Assembly (NCBI GenBank): GCA_965603205.1
Contig: CBFDCC010000001.1
Coordinates: forward strand, 248,001-312,000
Length of the DNA stretch: 64,000 bases
DNA from: Temperatibacter sp965603205
GTDB taxonomy: Bacteria; Pseudomonadota; Alphaproteobacteria; Sphingomonadales; Kordiimonadaceae
Direction: 5' to 3'
Shown piece after piece: positions 35,115 to 42,763 of this stretch. The notes under the pieces are model-generated. The model was given only the letters and a program-made list of their open reading frames with translations. It made no database searches and was not told the origin of the DNA. Each line of letters begins with the position of its first letter. Positions within the stretch are counted from its first letter, which is position 1. The position numbers and the translations under genes were made by a program.

Positions 35115-35664
35115 TGTGAATGCAGGAACTTCAATAGAGCCTCCATCGATGGGATTAACCATTGATAGTGATGTCAGGGCTGGGGATTGGTCGGATATAC
35201 CAAATTTAGATGCCGTAATGACCCGTGCACTGATAGCGGCCTTTGCAGCAGAACTTCCAGAAAACCCCGCCGCTGAATTATCAATATTACTGGCTGATAA
35301 TGACACGCTTCAAAAGCTTAATAATGACTATCGATCAAAAGAAAAACCTACCAACATCCTATCCTTTGCGGGCGTTGAACCTGACGAGATAGAGGACGCT
35401 ATTGCTTTTGCGCTGAGGGGCGGTCAAGCCATACCACTTGGCGACCTTGCTTTATCCTATAGCGTGCTAAAGGCTGAGTCGGCTGAGCAGGGTAAAAGTG
35501 TGGAGGATCATCTTAGTCATCTGTTAGTGCATGGTATGTTGCATCTGTTAGGGTATGATCATGAAAGTGATGATGACGCTGAGGTTATGGAAGACTTTGA
35601 GCGCGAAATATTAGAAACATTAGATATAAAAGATCCTTATTTGGATGAGATTGATCATGAATGA
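35107..35664 (+). CDS. ybeY: endoribonuclease YbeY (16S rRNA maturation)
   Basis: 185 residues. The zinc-binding motif is HGMLHLLGYDH near residue 139, preceded by YRSKEKPTNILSFAG, the other family hallmark. YbeY acts in 16S rRNA 3' end maturation and late ribosome quality control. It starts inside the last codons of phoH and ends inside the first codons of the corC-like gene, so translation of all three is coupled. Confidence 0.95.
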   Translation: MTDVNAGTSIEPPSMGLTIDSDVRAGDWSDIPNLDAVMTRALIAAFAAELPENPAAELSILLADNDTLQKLNNDYRSKEKPTNILSFAGVEPDEIEDAIAFALRGGQAIPLGDLALSYSVLKAESAEQGKSVEDHLSHLLVHGMLHLLGYDHESDDDAEVMEDFEREILETLDIKDPYLDEIDHE

Positions 35665-36559
35665 TAATCAGCAACAAAGCGTGAGCCAAGGTGGTTTTAT
35701 CGGCTTTATTAAATCTATCTTTGGTCACACAGAACAAAGTTTAGAAGACACCGTTAAAGAAGCAATCGCAGAGCATGAAGAAGATGCGCAAGGTTCTGCG
35801 CTTGGTGATGGTGAAAAGGAAATGCTTTATAATGTCCTGCAATATGGTGAATTGCGGGTCAATGATGTGATGGTACCACGCGCCGATATTATCGCGCTTG
35901 ATATGGCGACAGAATTCAAAGAGATGTTGACTCAGTTTGCTGAAGCTGCTCACAGCCGTATGCCGCTTTACCGTGATACTCTTGATGAAGTGCAGGGTAT
36001 GATCCATGTGAAGGACGTGTTGCGTGTGCTTGTTAACCGCGATGATAATGTTACATTAGATAACACAACGATGATCAATATTCTGCGCCCTGTATTATAT
36101 GTGCCTGCCTCTATGAAGGTGATCGATCTTCTGGCGAAAATGAGAGCAGTGCGAACTCATATGGCGGTTGTTGTTGATGAATATGGCGGCACGGACGGGC
36201 TGGTAACTATTGAGGATTTGGTGGAAGAAATTGTTGGTGAGATTGAAGACGAGCATGACGAAGACCAGGCTAATCAAATACGCGCGTTAGAAGGCGGTGC
36301 TTATCTGGTAGATGCGCGCATAGAATTGGATGATCTGCAAGATGCCTTGGGCATTAATTTTGTTGATGATGAAGATATGGAAGAGATTGATACATTGGCG
36401 GGGCTTGTTTTTGATATGGCGGGTAAAGTACCTGAAATCGGCGAGCTAATTTCTCATAAAACAGGCATTGTATTTGAGGTTGTGGACGCCGATCCACGGC
36501 GTATAAAACAAATCCGTATTCATCCGTTTCAAGACGATTTAGTTACGGTAAGCCAATAA
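35657..36559 (+). CDS. CorC/HlyC family CBS-domain protein
   Basis: 300 residues from the ATG at 35657 (an ATG at 35645 would add four). It has a polar N-terminus, a CBS pair from about residue 60 (VNDVMVPRADIIALDM, and SRMPLYRDTLDEVQGMIHVK then VDEYGGTDGLVTIEDLVEEI), and a CorC/HlyC transporter-associated domain at the C-terminus. It lacks the DUF21 membrane part, as is usual for the ybeY-linked form. Links to magnesium and cobalt efflux come from enteric CorC and are not shown by this sequence. Confidence 0.92.
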   Translation: MNDNQQQSVSQGGFIGFIKSIFGHTEQSLEDTVKEAIAEHEEDAQGSALGDGEKEMLYNVLQYGELRVNDVMVPRADIIALDMATEFKEMLTQFAEAAHSRMPLYRDTLDEVQGMIHVKDVLRVLVNRDDNVTLDNTTMINILRPVLYVPASMKVIDLLAKMRAVRTHMAVVVDEYGGTDGLVTIEDLVEEIVGEIEDEHDEDQANQIRALEGGAYLVDARIELDDLQDALGINFVDDEDMEEIDTLAGLVFDMAGKVPEIGELISHKTGIVFEVVDADPRRIKQIRIHPFQDDLVTVSQ

Positions 36560-36560
36560 G

Positions 36561-38192
36561 ATGTTTAAGGCACCTGAAATGGTTGATTTAACAAATCCGA
36601 CTAGTCTGTTGGGTGGTTTTAGCGCGTGGGCAATTGCGCAGGGCAGTTGGACGCTTAAGGGTCTTCTCTTTTTAACGGGTGCTACGTATTCACTGGCATT
36701 CGCGCCCACAAATATCTTTCCTGTTATGTTTCTTATCTTTCCTATTATGTTTGCTTTTGGTGATGCAGCCATTAGCCGCAAGCAAGCCTTTAGCTTTGGC
36801 TGGTGGTTTGGTTTTGGCCTTTTTGTGGCGGGGATCAATTGGATTGGTAATAGTTTCACACAACAAGATGAGGTTCCGGCTGTCCTCGCACCCTTTGCTA
36901 TTGCGGGATTGTCTGCTGTTCTGGCGATTTATTATGGCCTTACTATGGTTATCTATGGCTATTTGAAACGCGCGGGCCTATTGCGGTATTTTATTTTTGC
37001 GGCAGTGTGGATACTTATAGAGGCACTTCGGTCAAGCCTATTTACAGGTTTGCCTTGGCATCTTGTAGCCAGCATATGGGCCAATTGGTTACCTGTGGCG
37101 CAAAGTCTTTATTATATATCGGTTTATGGCCTAGGTTTTATCACTATCTTAGTCGCGCTAATACCTGCTGTGTTTTTAAGTGAAGCGGTTAATCACAAAC
37201 ACTATCAGTTTGGCACGGCATTAATACTGCTTAGTGTTGTTATTATTGGCGGTGGCTACCTGCGTCTATCTGAAAACCCAACCCGTATGCATCTTGGTAT
37301 GAATATGCGTCTGGTGCAGGCTAATATTCCCCAATATACTAAATGGGTCAGTTATCTTATCGATGACCATTTTGATAATCATATGGCATTATCGAGAAAA
37401 GGCAGCGTTAATGGCACAGCCGATGGGATTGATCTGTTGATTTGGCCCGAAACAGCTGTGCAGCGTCAGACATATGACCGCAAAGGATCAATTGAGCGCT
37501 GGCGCTTGTCACGGTCTCTTAAGTTTGGAGCTTACGCCATCACGGGTGTGCCGCGCGTTAGTTATGAAGGTGAGACACCGCGCATGTATAATAGTTTGAT
37601 GGCGGTTAATAGTCGCGGCACTTTATATGCGAGCTATGATAAAAGCCATTTGGTGCCATTTGGTGAGTATCTTCCTTTCAAGTCTGTCTTTGACGCTATA
37701 GGCCTAAGCTCGATGACGGGAGGTTCTTTTTCCAGCGGTCAGGGCCGTGTGGTGATACCGCTACCCGGCATTCCAGCCTTCTCGCCACTTATCTGTTATG
37801 AGGCCATATTCCCAGGTGCTGCTATTAGCCACCGCAAGGGGGCCAGAAGGCCTGATTGGCTACTCAATATAACCAATGATGCTTGGTTTGGTGATAGCAA
37901 GGGGCCTTATCAGCATTTAGCGTTGGTGCGTATGCGCGCTATTGAAGAGGGCCTAGCTGTGGTTAGATCAGCCAGTACAGGTATTAGTGCTGTGATTGAT
38001 CCTGTAGGGCGTATTATCTCGTCACTTGATGTAGGTATTAAAGGAACTTTAGAAAGTCCACTACCTTATGCGCTGGCCAAACCCATGCTGTCATCACAGC
38101 TAAAGATTCGCTTATGCCTGTTTTTGTTATTGTCTATTTGCGTCTACACACCTATTGCGCGTTTAATAAAAAATAGAAATTCCCAAAAGTAA
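36561..38192 (+). CDS. lnt: apolipoprotein N-acyltransferase Lnt
   Basis: 543 residues. About six N-terminal membrane helices lead to a periplasmic nitrilase-like domain from about 240. The catalytic triad is visible: Glu in LIWPETAVQR, Lys in YDKSHLVPFGEYLP and Cys in PLICYEAIFPG. Lnt adds the third acyl chain to outer-membrane lipoproteins. A last hydrophobic helix lies at about 510-530. It begins one base after the corC-like stop. ATG 36561 has a poor ribosome site and ATG 36579 is a possible alternative. Confidence 0.95.
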   Translation: MFKAPEMVDLTNPTSLLGGFSAWAIAQGSWTLKGLLFLTGATYSLAFAPTNIFPVMFLIFPIMFAFGDAAISRKQAFSFGWWFGFGLFVAGINWIGNSFTQQDEVPAVLAPFAIAGLSAVLAIYYGLTMVIYGYLKRAGLLRYFIFAAVWILIEALRSSLFTGLPWHLVASIWANWLPVAQSLYYISVYGLGFITILVALIPAVFLSEAVNHKHYQFGTALILLSVVIIGGGYLRLSENPTRMHLGMNMRLVQANIPQYTKWVSYLIDDHFDNHMALSRKGSVNGTADGIDLLIWPETAVQRQTYDRKGSIERWRLSRSLKFGAYAITGVPRVSYEGETPRMYNSLMAVNSRGTLYASYDKSHLVPFGEYLPFKSVFDAIGLSSMTGGSFSSGQGRVVIPLPGIPAFSPLICYEAIFPGAAISHRKGARRPDWLLNITNDAWFGDSKGPYQHLALVRMRAIEEGLAVVRSASTGISAVIDPVGRIISSLDVGIKGTLESPLPYALAKPMLSSQLKIRLCLFLLLSICVYTPIARLIKNRNSQK

Positions 38193-38225
38193 TCATTTTA
38201 CTAAATCTCTGTAAAAATAGGATTT

Positions 38226-38295
38226 TCAAGGTTGAAAGCCTTGAGAAAGCCATTTACTATTTTTTTAGTAAAATTAACTCTTTGTTTAGTATAAT
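38226..38295 (+). promoter_or_regulatory. promoter and palindromic site of the XRE regulator gene
   Basis: A weak stem (TCAAGG 38226-38231 with CCTTGA 38239-38244) after lnt is followed by TTTACTA (38253-38259) and TAGTAAA (38266-38272), a perfect inverted repeat around a T tract. Next comes CTTTGTTTAGTATAA (38280-38294), whose end overlaps a perfect minus-10 box TATAAT (38290-38295). The start codon follows at 38319. The inverted repeat beside the minus-10 box suggests autoregulation. The 15-mer recurs at 57453-57467. Confidence 0.6.
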
Positions 38296-38318
38296 TATCT
38301 TTTGAGTAAGGAAAAAAA

Positions 38319-38717
38319 ATGGCTGACCCGATTGACGTGCATGTAGGATCCAGAGTGCGCATGCGGCGCACACTAATGGGCATGACTCAACATCAGTTAG
38401 GTAGTGCAGTTGGCCTGACTTTTCAGCAAATTCAAAAATATGAACGTGGCTCCAATCGTATTGGCTCAAGTCGTTTATTTCAACTTAGTCAACTTTTAGA
38501 CGCTGACATTGCCTATTTCTTTGGTGATATGCCCGAGGAAATTACTGGTTTTGGCCGTAAGGGCATGTCCGAAGAAGGCGTGCCTTATGAGGTAGATAGA
38601 ACCATCTTAAAGCGTGAAACCCTAGAGCTGGTTAGAGCCTATTATAAAATAGACGGTCCTAATTTACGTCAAAAATTACGTGATATGATGGACGCTGTCA
38701 GTGAAAGTAATTTTTAA
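38319..38717 (+). CDS. XRE-family helix-turn-helix regulator (PhrR/PraR-like)
   Basis: 132 residues. The HTH spans about residues 10-65 (GSRVRMRRTLMGMTQHQLGS, then LTFQQIQKYERGSNRIGSSR). The C-terminal half (ILKRETLELVRAYYKI onwards) is the helix typical of the small alphaproteobacterial regulators that lie between lnt and metK/trmB, called PhrR or PraR in rhizobia. It has its own promoter and terminator. A quorum or stationary-phase role is known only for some relatives. Confidence 0.88.
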   Translation: MADPIDVHVGSRVRMRRTLMGMTQHQLGSAVGLTFQQIQKYERGSNRIGSSRLFQLSQLLDADIAYFFGDMPEEITGFGRKGMSEEGVPYEVDRTILKRETLELVRAYYKIDGPNLRQKLRDMMDAVSESNF

Positions 38718-38726
38718 GCTGATCTT

Positions 38727-38760
38727 AAAAGAGTGAATTTCCCTCTTTTCCTTATGTTTT
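38727..38760 (+). terminator. intrinsic terminator after the XRE gene
   Basis: AAAAGAG (38727-38733) and CTCTTTT (38743-38749) form a 7-bp stem with a nine-base loop, followed after a short gap by an eight-T tract. It separates the XRE gene from trmB. Confidence 0.7.
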
Positions 38761-38780
38761 TTTTGCGTTAAAAGGCGCTT

Positions 38781-39524
38781 ATGCCAGATTCAAAAACAGA
38801 CTCAAAAACAGATACTATCGACAAACCCCCAAAAGGGAATTTCAAGTTACCAGAGCAGCGATTCTTTGGTCGCCGTAAGGGTAATCGCTTGTCTACGCGT
38901 CAGCGCGGCTTTATGGACGATATTCTGCCGAAAATTTCTGTAAGGCCAAAAGAGTATGCGCCAACGGCTATGGACCCTAAGGCGCAGTTTGATCATGATC
39001 CAAGTGAAATATGGTTTGAGATAGGTTTTGGTCGCGGCGAGCATATGATATGGCAGGCCGACCATAACCCTAATATTGGTTTTATTGGCTGTGAACCCTT
39101 CTTGAATGGCGTTGCTGGATTGTTAAAAGACATTGTTGATGGTGATGTTGATAATATTCGCATTTACGGTGATGACGCACGCCACGTGATGGAAGTTATG
39201 CCAGATGGTAGCGTGGACAAGCTGTTCTTGTTACAGCCCGATCCTTGGCCAAAAAAACGCCATGCAAGACGCCGTTTTGTAAATCCGTTTAATTTAGATG
39301 AAATTGCACGACTTTTAAAACCCGGCGCAGAGTTTCGCATTAGCACAGATCACCCCGTTTACCGTGAGTGGGTTAGTATGATGATGGCCTCGCGCGATGA
39401 CTTTGAATGGCAAGCTGAAGGCCCAGATGATTGGCGTATTAGGCCTGATGATTGGCCTGAAACACGCTACGTTCAAAAGGCGCTAGAAGGCGTGGCCACA
39501 TACTTTATATTTAAGCGGGTTTAG
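38781..39524 (+). CDS. trmB: tRNA (guanine46-N7)-methyltransferase TrmB
   Basis: 247 residues. WFEIGFGRGEHMIWQA near residue 75 binds SAM, IGCEPFLNGV follows, and LLQPDPWPKKRHARRRFVNP near 150 is the TrmB hallmark. The N-terminal 35 residues are polar with an SKTDSKTD repeat. It makes m7G46 in tRNAs. In many relatives metK sits just before it; here only the XRE gene and a terminator precede it. Confidence 0.95.
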   Translation: MPDSKTDSKTDTIDKPPKGNFKLPEQRFFGRRKGNRLSTRQRGFMDDILPKISVRPKEYAPTAMDPKAQFDHDPSEIWFEIGFGRGEHMIWQADHNPNIGFIGCEPFLNGVAGLLKDIVDGDVDNIRIYGDDARHVMEVMPDGSVDKLFLLQPDPWPKKRHARRRFVNPFNLDEIARLLKPGAEFRISTDHPVYREWVSMMMASRDDFEWQAEGPDDWRIRPDDWPETRYVQKALEGVATYFIFKRV

Positions 39525-39596
39525 GGTTTAAATCTTTTCAAGCTTTGTGGAGTCATAATTTTCTTGCTCTTGGGTGGATGTGTCTGTATATAGAAG

Positions 39597-39667
39597 CCAC
39601 TTCTCCTAGAAAAAGTGATAATAATTTAGGAGTGGGTCCCCGCAAAGCTTTGGAGGCCCGCTTTTTT
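39597..39667 (+). promoter_or_regulatory. structured leader with intrinsic terminator/attenuator before rimP
   Basis: CCACT and CCTA elements at 39597-39608 pair with TAGGAGTGG at 39627-39635. Directly after, 39634-39659 folds into a second stem (GGGTCCCC against GGAGGCCC, one mismatch) ending in six T (39662-39667). The second stem is a convincing intrinsic terminator. It may end trmB transcripts, or work as an attenuator of the rimP-nusA-infB operon, which is feedback-controlled in other bacteria. The two stems share two bases at the junction. Confidence 0.65.
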
Positions 39668-39748
39668 GTGTTGGTTTAATTTAAAGTATCACCGAGTCTT
39701 TATAAAGGCACTTTCTACGAGGTGTATTGCTATTTGAAAGGAATTGCG

Positions 39749-40282
39749 GTGAGCGAACCGGCCCAAAATGTAAGTGATATTATCACGTCGACCATCGAAG
39801 CGCTTGGCTTTGAGCTTATCCGTGTTTCTTATGGTGGTGGGCGAAAGCCGACCTTGCAAATTATGGCAGAGCGTCCTGATGGGACCATGTCTGTTGATGA
39901 TTGTGCGCTTGTGTCACGTGAGGTATCTGCGCTTCTTGATGTGGAAGATCCGCTGCCGGGCGAGTTTTTGCTTGAGGTGAGTTCTCCTGGTATTGATAGG
40001 CCCCTAACCCGCAAAAAAGATTTTGAGCGTTGGTGCGGTTTTGAAGCAAAAATAGAATTGGATGAAACCCGTGATGGGCGTCGTCGTTTCCGTGGTAAGA
40101 TGACCAGAGTCGAAGGTGAGTCTCTGTTTATTTTTCTGCAGGAAGAAAAAGAAGAAATTGCAATCCCTATGGGTGAAATCTCAAAAGCAAAACTATTGCT
40201 AACTGAGGAGTTGATCGCAGCGGTGATGAAAAAATCTAAAGATGCTAAAGAAGCTAAAGAAGCTAAAGATAAAAAAGAATAA
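39749..40282 (+). CDS. rimP: ribosome maturation factor RimP
   Basis: 177 residues from the GTG at 39749, which has AAAGGA six bases upstream; upstream in-frame codons from 39722 lack such a site. The N-terminal domain has ALGFELIRVSYGGGRKPTLQIM, and the central SSPGIDRPLTRKKDFERW is the family signature. RimP helps assemble the 30S subunit. The tail is a short tandem repeat of Ala-Lys-Glu (AKEAKEAKDKKE). First gene of the nusA-infB operon. Confidence 0.94.
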   Translation: MSEPAQNVSDIITSTIEALGFELIRVSYGGGRKPTLQIMAERPDGTMSVDDCALVSREVSALLDVEDPLPGEFLLEVSSPGIDRPLTRKKDFERWCGFEAKIELDETRDGRRRFRGKMTRVEGESLFIFLQEEKEEIAIPMGEISKAKLLLTEELIAAVMKKSKDAKEAKEAKDKKE

Positions 40283-40359
40283 ATTTGATGCCTAATGAAT
40301 AGGCGTTAATTTGGTTGGTAAATAAGGACAATAAAGTCCTGATAATGAATGGAGTGTGG

Positions 40360-42027
40360 ATGATGGCCGCTATTAGTGCAAATCGTCTTGAGCTACTACA
40401 AATCGTTGAACTTGTAGCGCGTGAAAAATCAATCGACAAAGAGATTGTTATCGAGGCAATGGAAGAAGCTATTCAAAAAGCTGCTCGTTCACGCTATGGC
40501 GCTGAAAATGAAATTCGCGCACAGATCGATAAAAAGACAGGCGATATTCGTTTGTTCCGCGTTATCGAAGTGGTGGAAGAAGTAGAAAACCCTGCCGTTG
40601 AAATTGCCCTGCATGATGCACGTCGCACTAAAGAAGACGCTGAGATTGGCGACTTCCTTGCTGACGCTCTGCCGCCAATGGATTTTGGTCGTATTGCCGC
40701 TCAAACGGCTAAGCAGGTTATTGTACAAAAGGTAAGAGACGCAGAGCGTCAACGCCAATTTGAAGAATATGAGAGCAAAAACGGCGAAGTGATGACAGGC
40801 GTTGTTAAGCGCGTTGAATATGGTAACGTGATTGTTGATCTGGGCCGTGCTGAAGCGATTATGCGTCGTGACCAAGTGATCCCACGTGAGCATATCCGTA
40901 ACAATGAGCGTATCCGTGGTTACATTTACGACGTACGTCGTGAAAACCGTGGCCCGCAAATCTTTATGTCGCGTACAAAGCCTGAATTGATGGCAGCATT
41001 ATTCGCGCAAGAAGTACCAGAGATTTATGACGGTGTTATTGAGCTAAAATCTGTTGCCCGTGATCCAGGATCTCGTGCTAAGATCGCTGTTCAATCAAAT
41101 GATAGCTCTATTGATCCTGTTGGCGCTTGTGTTGGTATGCGTGGTTCACGCGTACAGGCTGTTGTTAACGAGCTGCAGGGCGAGAAAATTGATATTATTC
41201 AGTGGTCACCAGATGTGGCGACTTTCATTGTGAACGCGCTAGCGCCCGCTGAGGTGGCTAAGGTTGTTCTTGATGAAGAGCGTGATCGTGTTGAGGTAGT
41301 TGTGCCTGATGATCAACTATCACTGGCTATTGGTCGTCGCGGCCAAAACGTGCGTCTAGCATCACAGCTTACAGGTTGGACAATTGATATCCTAACCGAA
41401 GCTGAAGAGAGCGAGCGTCGCCAAGAAGAGTTTATGGCACAGAGTAAGTTGTTTATGGAAGCGTTGGACGTTGATGATACGCTAGCTCACCTTCTTTTTG
41501 CTGAAGGATTTAGTAATCTTGAAGAAATCGCCTATGTGGCACCAGAAGAATTAATGGCTGTAGAAGGCTTTGAAGAAGAGCTTGTTGGTGAGTTACAGCG
41601 CCGTGCGGGTGAATATCTTGAGCGTGAAGCTAATGCGGCTAATGAAAAGCGTATTGAGCTTGGTGTTGAGGATGCGCTTGCAGAAGTTGAAGGCTTAACA
41701 ACTCATATGCTAGTAACGCTTGGTGAAAGCGAAGTGAAAACGCTAGAAGACTTTGCTGGCTGTGCTGCTGATGAGCTTACAAGTGATGACGACGGTATTT
41801 TGAAGGCTTTCCCTCTTTTAGAAGAAGAAGCAAGCCAGATGATTATGTCAGCGCGTTTAGCTCTTGGTTGGATTACAGCTGAAGATTTAGCTGCTGATGC
41901 AGCTAAGGCAGAAGCAGAAGCCGCGGCTTTAGAACCAACAGAAGCTGAAGCAGGTACTGAAGTAGAAGCTGAAGTAGAAGCTGAAGCTGAAGCTGAAGCT
42001 AAAACTAAAACAGTAGACGCAGAATAA
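40360..42027 (+). CDS. nusA: transcription termination/antitermination factor NusA
   Basis: About 555 residues. I place the start at ATG 40360 (or 40363), after GGAG at 40351. The order is the N-terminal RNA-polymerase-binding domain, S1 domain (VKRVEYGNVIVDLGRAEAIM near 155), two KH domains (GACVGMRGSRVQAVVNELQG; LAIGRRGQNVRLASQLTGW), and C-terminal acidic repeats. The last 40 residues are almost only Glu, Ala and Thr, with a visible hexamer-type DNA repeat (gaagct). NusA controls pausing, termination and rRNA antitermination. Confidence 0.96.
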   Translation: MMAAISANRLELLQIVELVAREKSIDKEIVIEAMEEAIQKAARSRYGAENEIRAQIDKKTGDIRLFRVIEVVEEVENPAVEIALHDARRTKEDAEIGDFLADALPPMDFGRIAAQTAKQVIVQKVRDAERQRQFEEYESKNGEVMTGVVKRVEYGNVIVDLGRAEAIMRRDQVIPREHIRNNERIRGYIYDVRRENRGPQIFMSRTKPELMAALFAQEVPEIYDGVIELKSVARDPGSRAKIAVQSNDSSIDPVGACVGMRGSRVQAVVNELQGEKIDIIQWSPDVATFIVNALAPAEVAKVVLDEERDRVEVVVPDDQLSLAIGRRGQNVRLASQLTGWTIDILTEAEESERRQEEFMAQSKLFMEALDVDDTLAHLLFAEGFSNLEEIAYVAPEELMAVEGFEEELVGELQRRAGEYLEREANAANEKRIELGVEDALAEVEGLTTHMLVTLGESEVKTLEDFAGCAADELTSDDDGILKAFPLLEEEASQMIMSARLALGWITAEDLAADAAKAEAEAAALEPTEAEAGTEVEAEVEAEAEAEAKTKTVDAE

Positions 42028-42041
42028 AGGATTAATTCAGG

Positions 42042-42695
42042 GTGCCCCAGAAGATTGAGCAGATGGCTAAATCGGATGATGATAAAGCTAATAAGCGCTG
42101 TATCCTGAGTGGAGAGATTAAACCACGCGAGACTATGATTCGCTTTGTGCCATCACCTGATGGTATATTAACGCCAGATTTGGCGGCGAAGTTACCAGGT
42201 CGTGGTATATGGGTAAGCGCTGATGGTGTACTTATCAAGTCGGCGCTAGAAAATGGTCAGTTTGTCAAAGGACTGGCAAGATCGTTGAAAGCAAAGGCGA
42301 ACGAAGATATGGTGCCAGATGGCCTGTTGGAGCTTTTGAACCGCTTGCTAACTAGAAGATGTATGGACCGATTGGGCATCATACAACGTTCAGGCAAGCT
42401 GGTGTCAGGCTTTGATAAGATTAAGGCGGCACTGGGTAAAAACGCAGCACCAGCTATGCTGTTTACTGCGTTTGATGGTGGCGAAGACGGCAAGCGTAAA
42501 ATGCGTAATGCGGTTGGCCACGAGGTGTTAGAAATATCTCTGTTTGACAGAGAGCAGCTGAGCTTAGCGCTTGGCAAAGATAATGCAGTCCATGCACTTT
42601 TGCTAAAAAGCGCTGGACTTGATAAACTACAAGCGGATGTTACCCGCTTGATTGGACTTAGAGGGGTTATGCCCCAAAACAGTGATGATGTTTAA
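42042..42695 (+). CDS. YlxR-type RNA-binding protein with L7Ae-like C-terminal domain
   Basis: 217 residues. The N-terminal DUF448/YlxR domain has RCILSGEIKPRETMIRFV near residue 19 and PGRGIWVSADGVLIKSAL. The C-terminal half (about 105-205) has an L7Ae/L30e-like pattern (RRCMDRLGIIQRSGKLVSGF, then AAPAMLFTAFDG). The fused form is standard in Alphaproteobacteria between nusA and infB. It starts with GTG at 42042; ATG 42063 is an alternative. A nucleoid or RNA role has been proposed for YlxR, not settled. Confidence 0.88.
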   Translation: MPQKIEQMAKSDDDKANKRCILSGEIKPRETMIRFVPSPDGILTPDLAAKLPGRGIWVSADGVLIKSALENGQFVKGLARSLKAKANEDMVPDGLLELLNRLLTRRCMDRLGIIQRSGKLVSGFDKIKAALGKNAAPAMLFTAFDGGEDGKRKMRNAVGHEVLEISLFDREQLSLALGKDNAVHALLLKSAGLDKLQADVTRLIGLRGVMPQNSDDV

Positions 42696-42763
42696 TCCAA
42701 ATGGAGCTAACGTCATGCTGTAAATTTTAAGACCCAAAAGGGTTAAGAGGATTAGAGCAGGTT

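Noticed and set aside
38718..38780. SAM riboswitch upstream of trmB
   Set aside because: Only a simple terminator hairpin is present.
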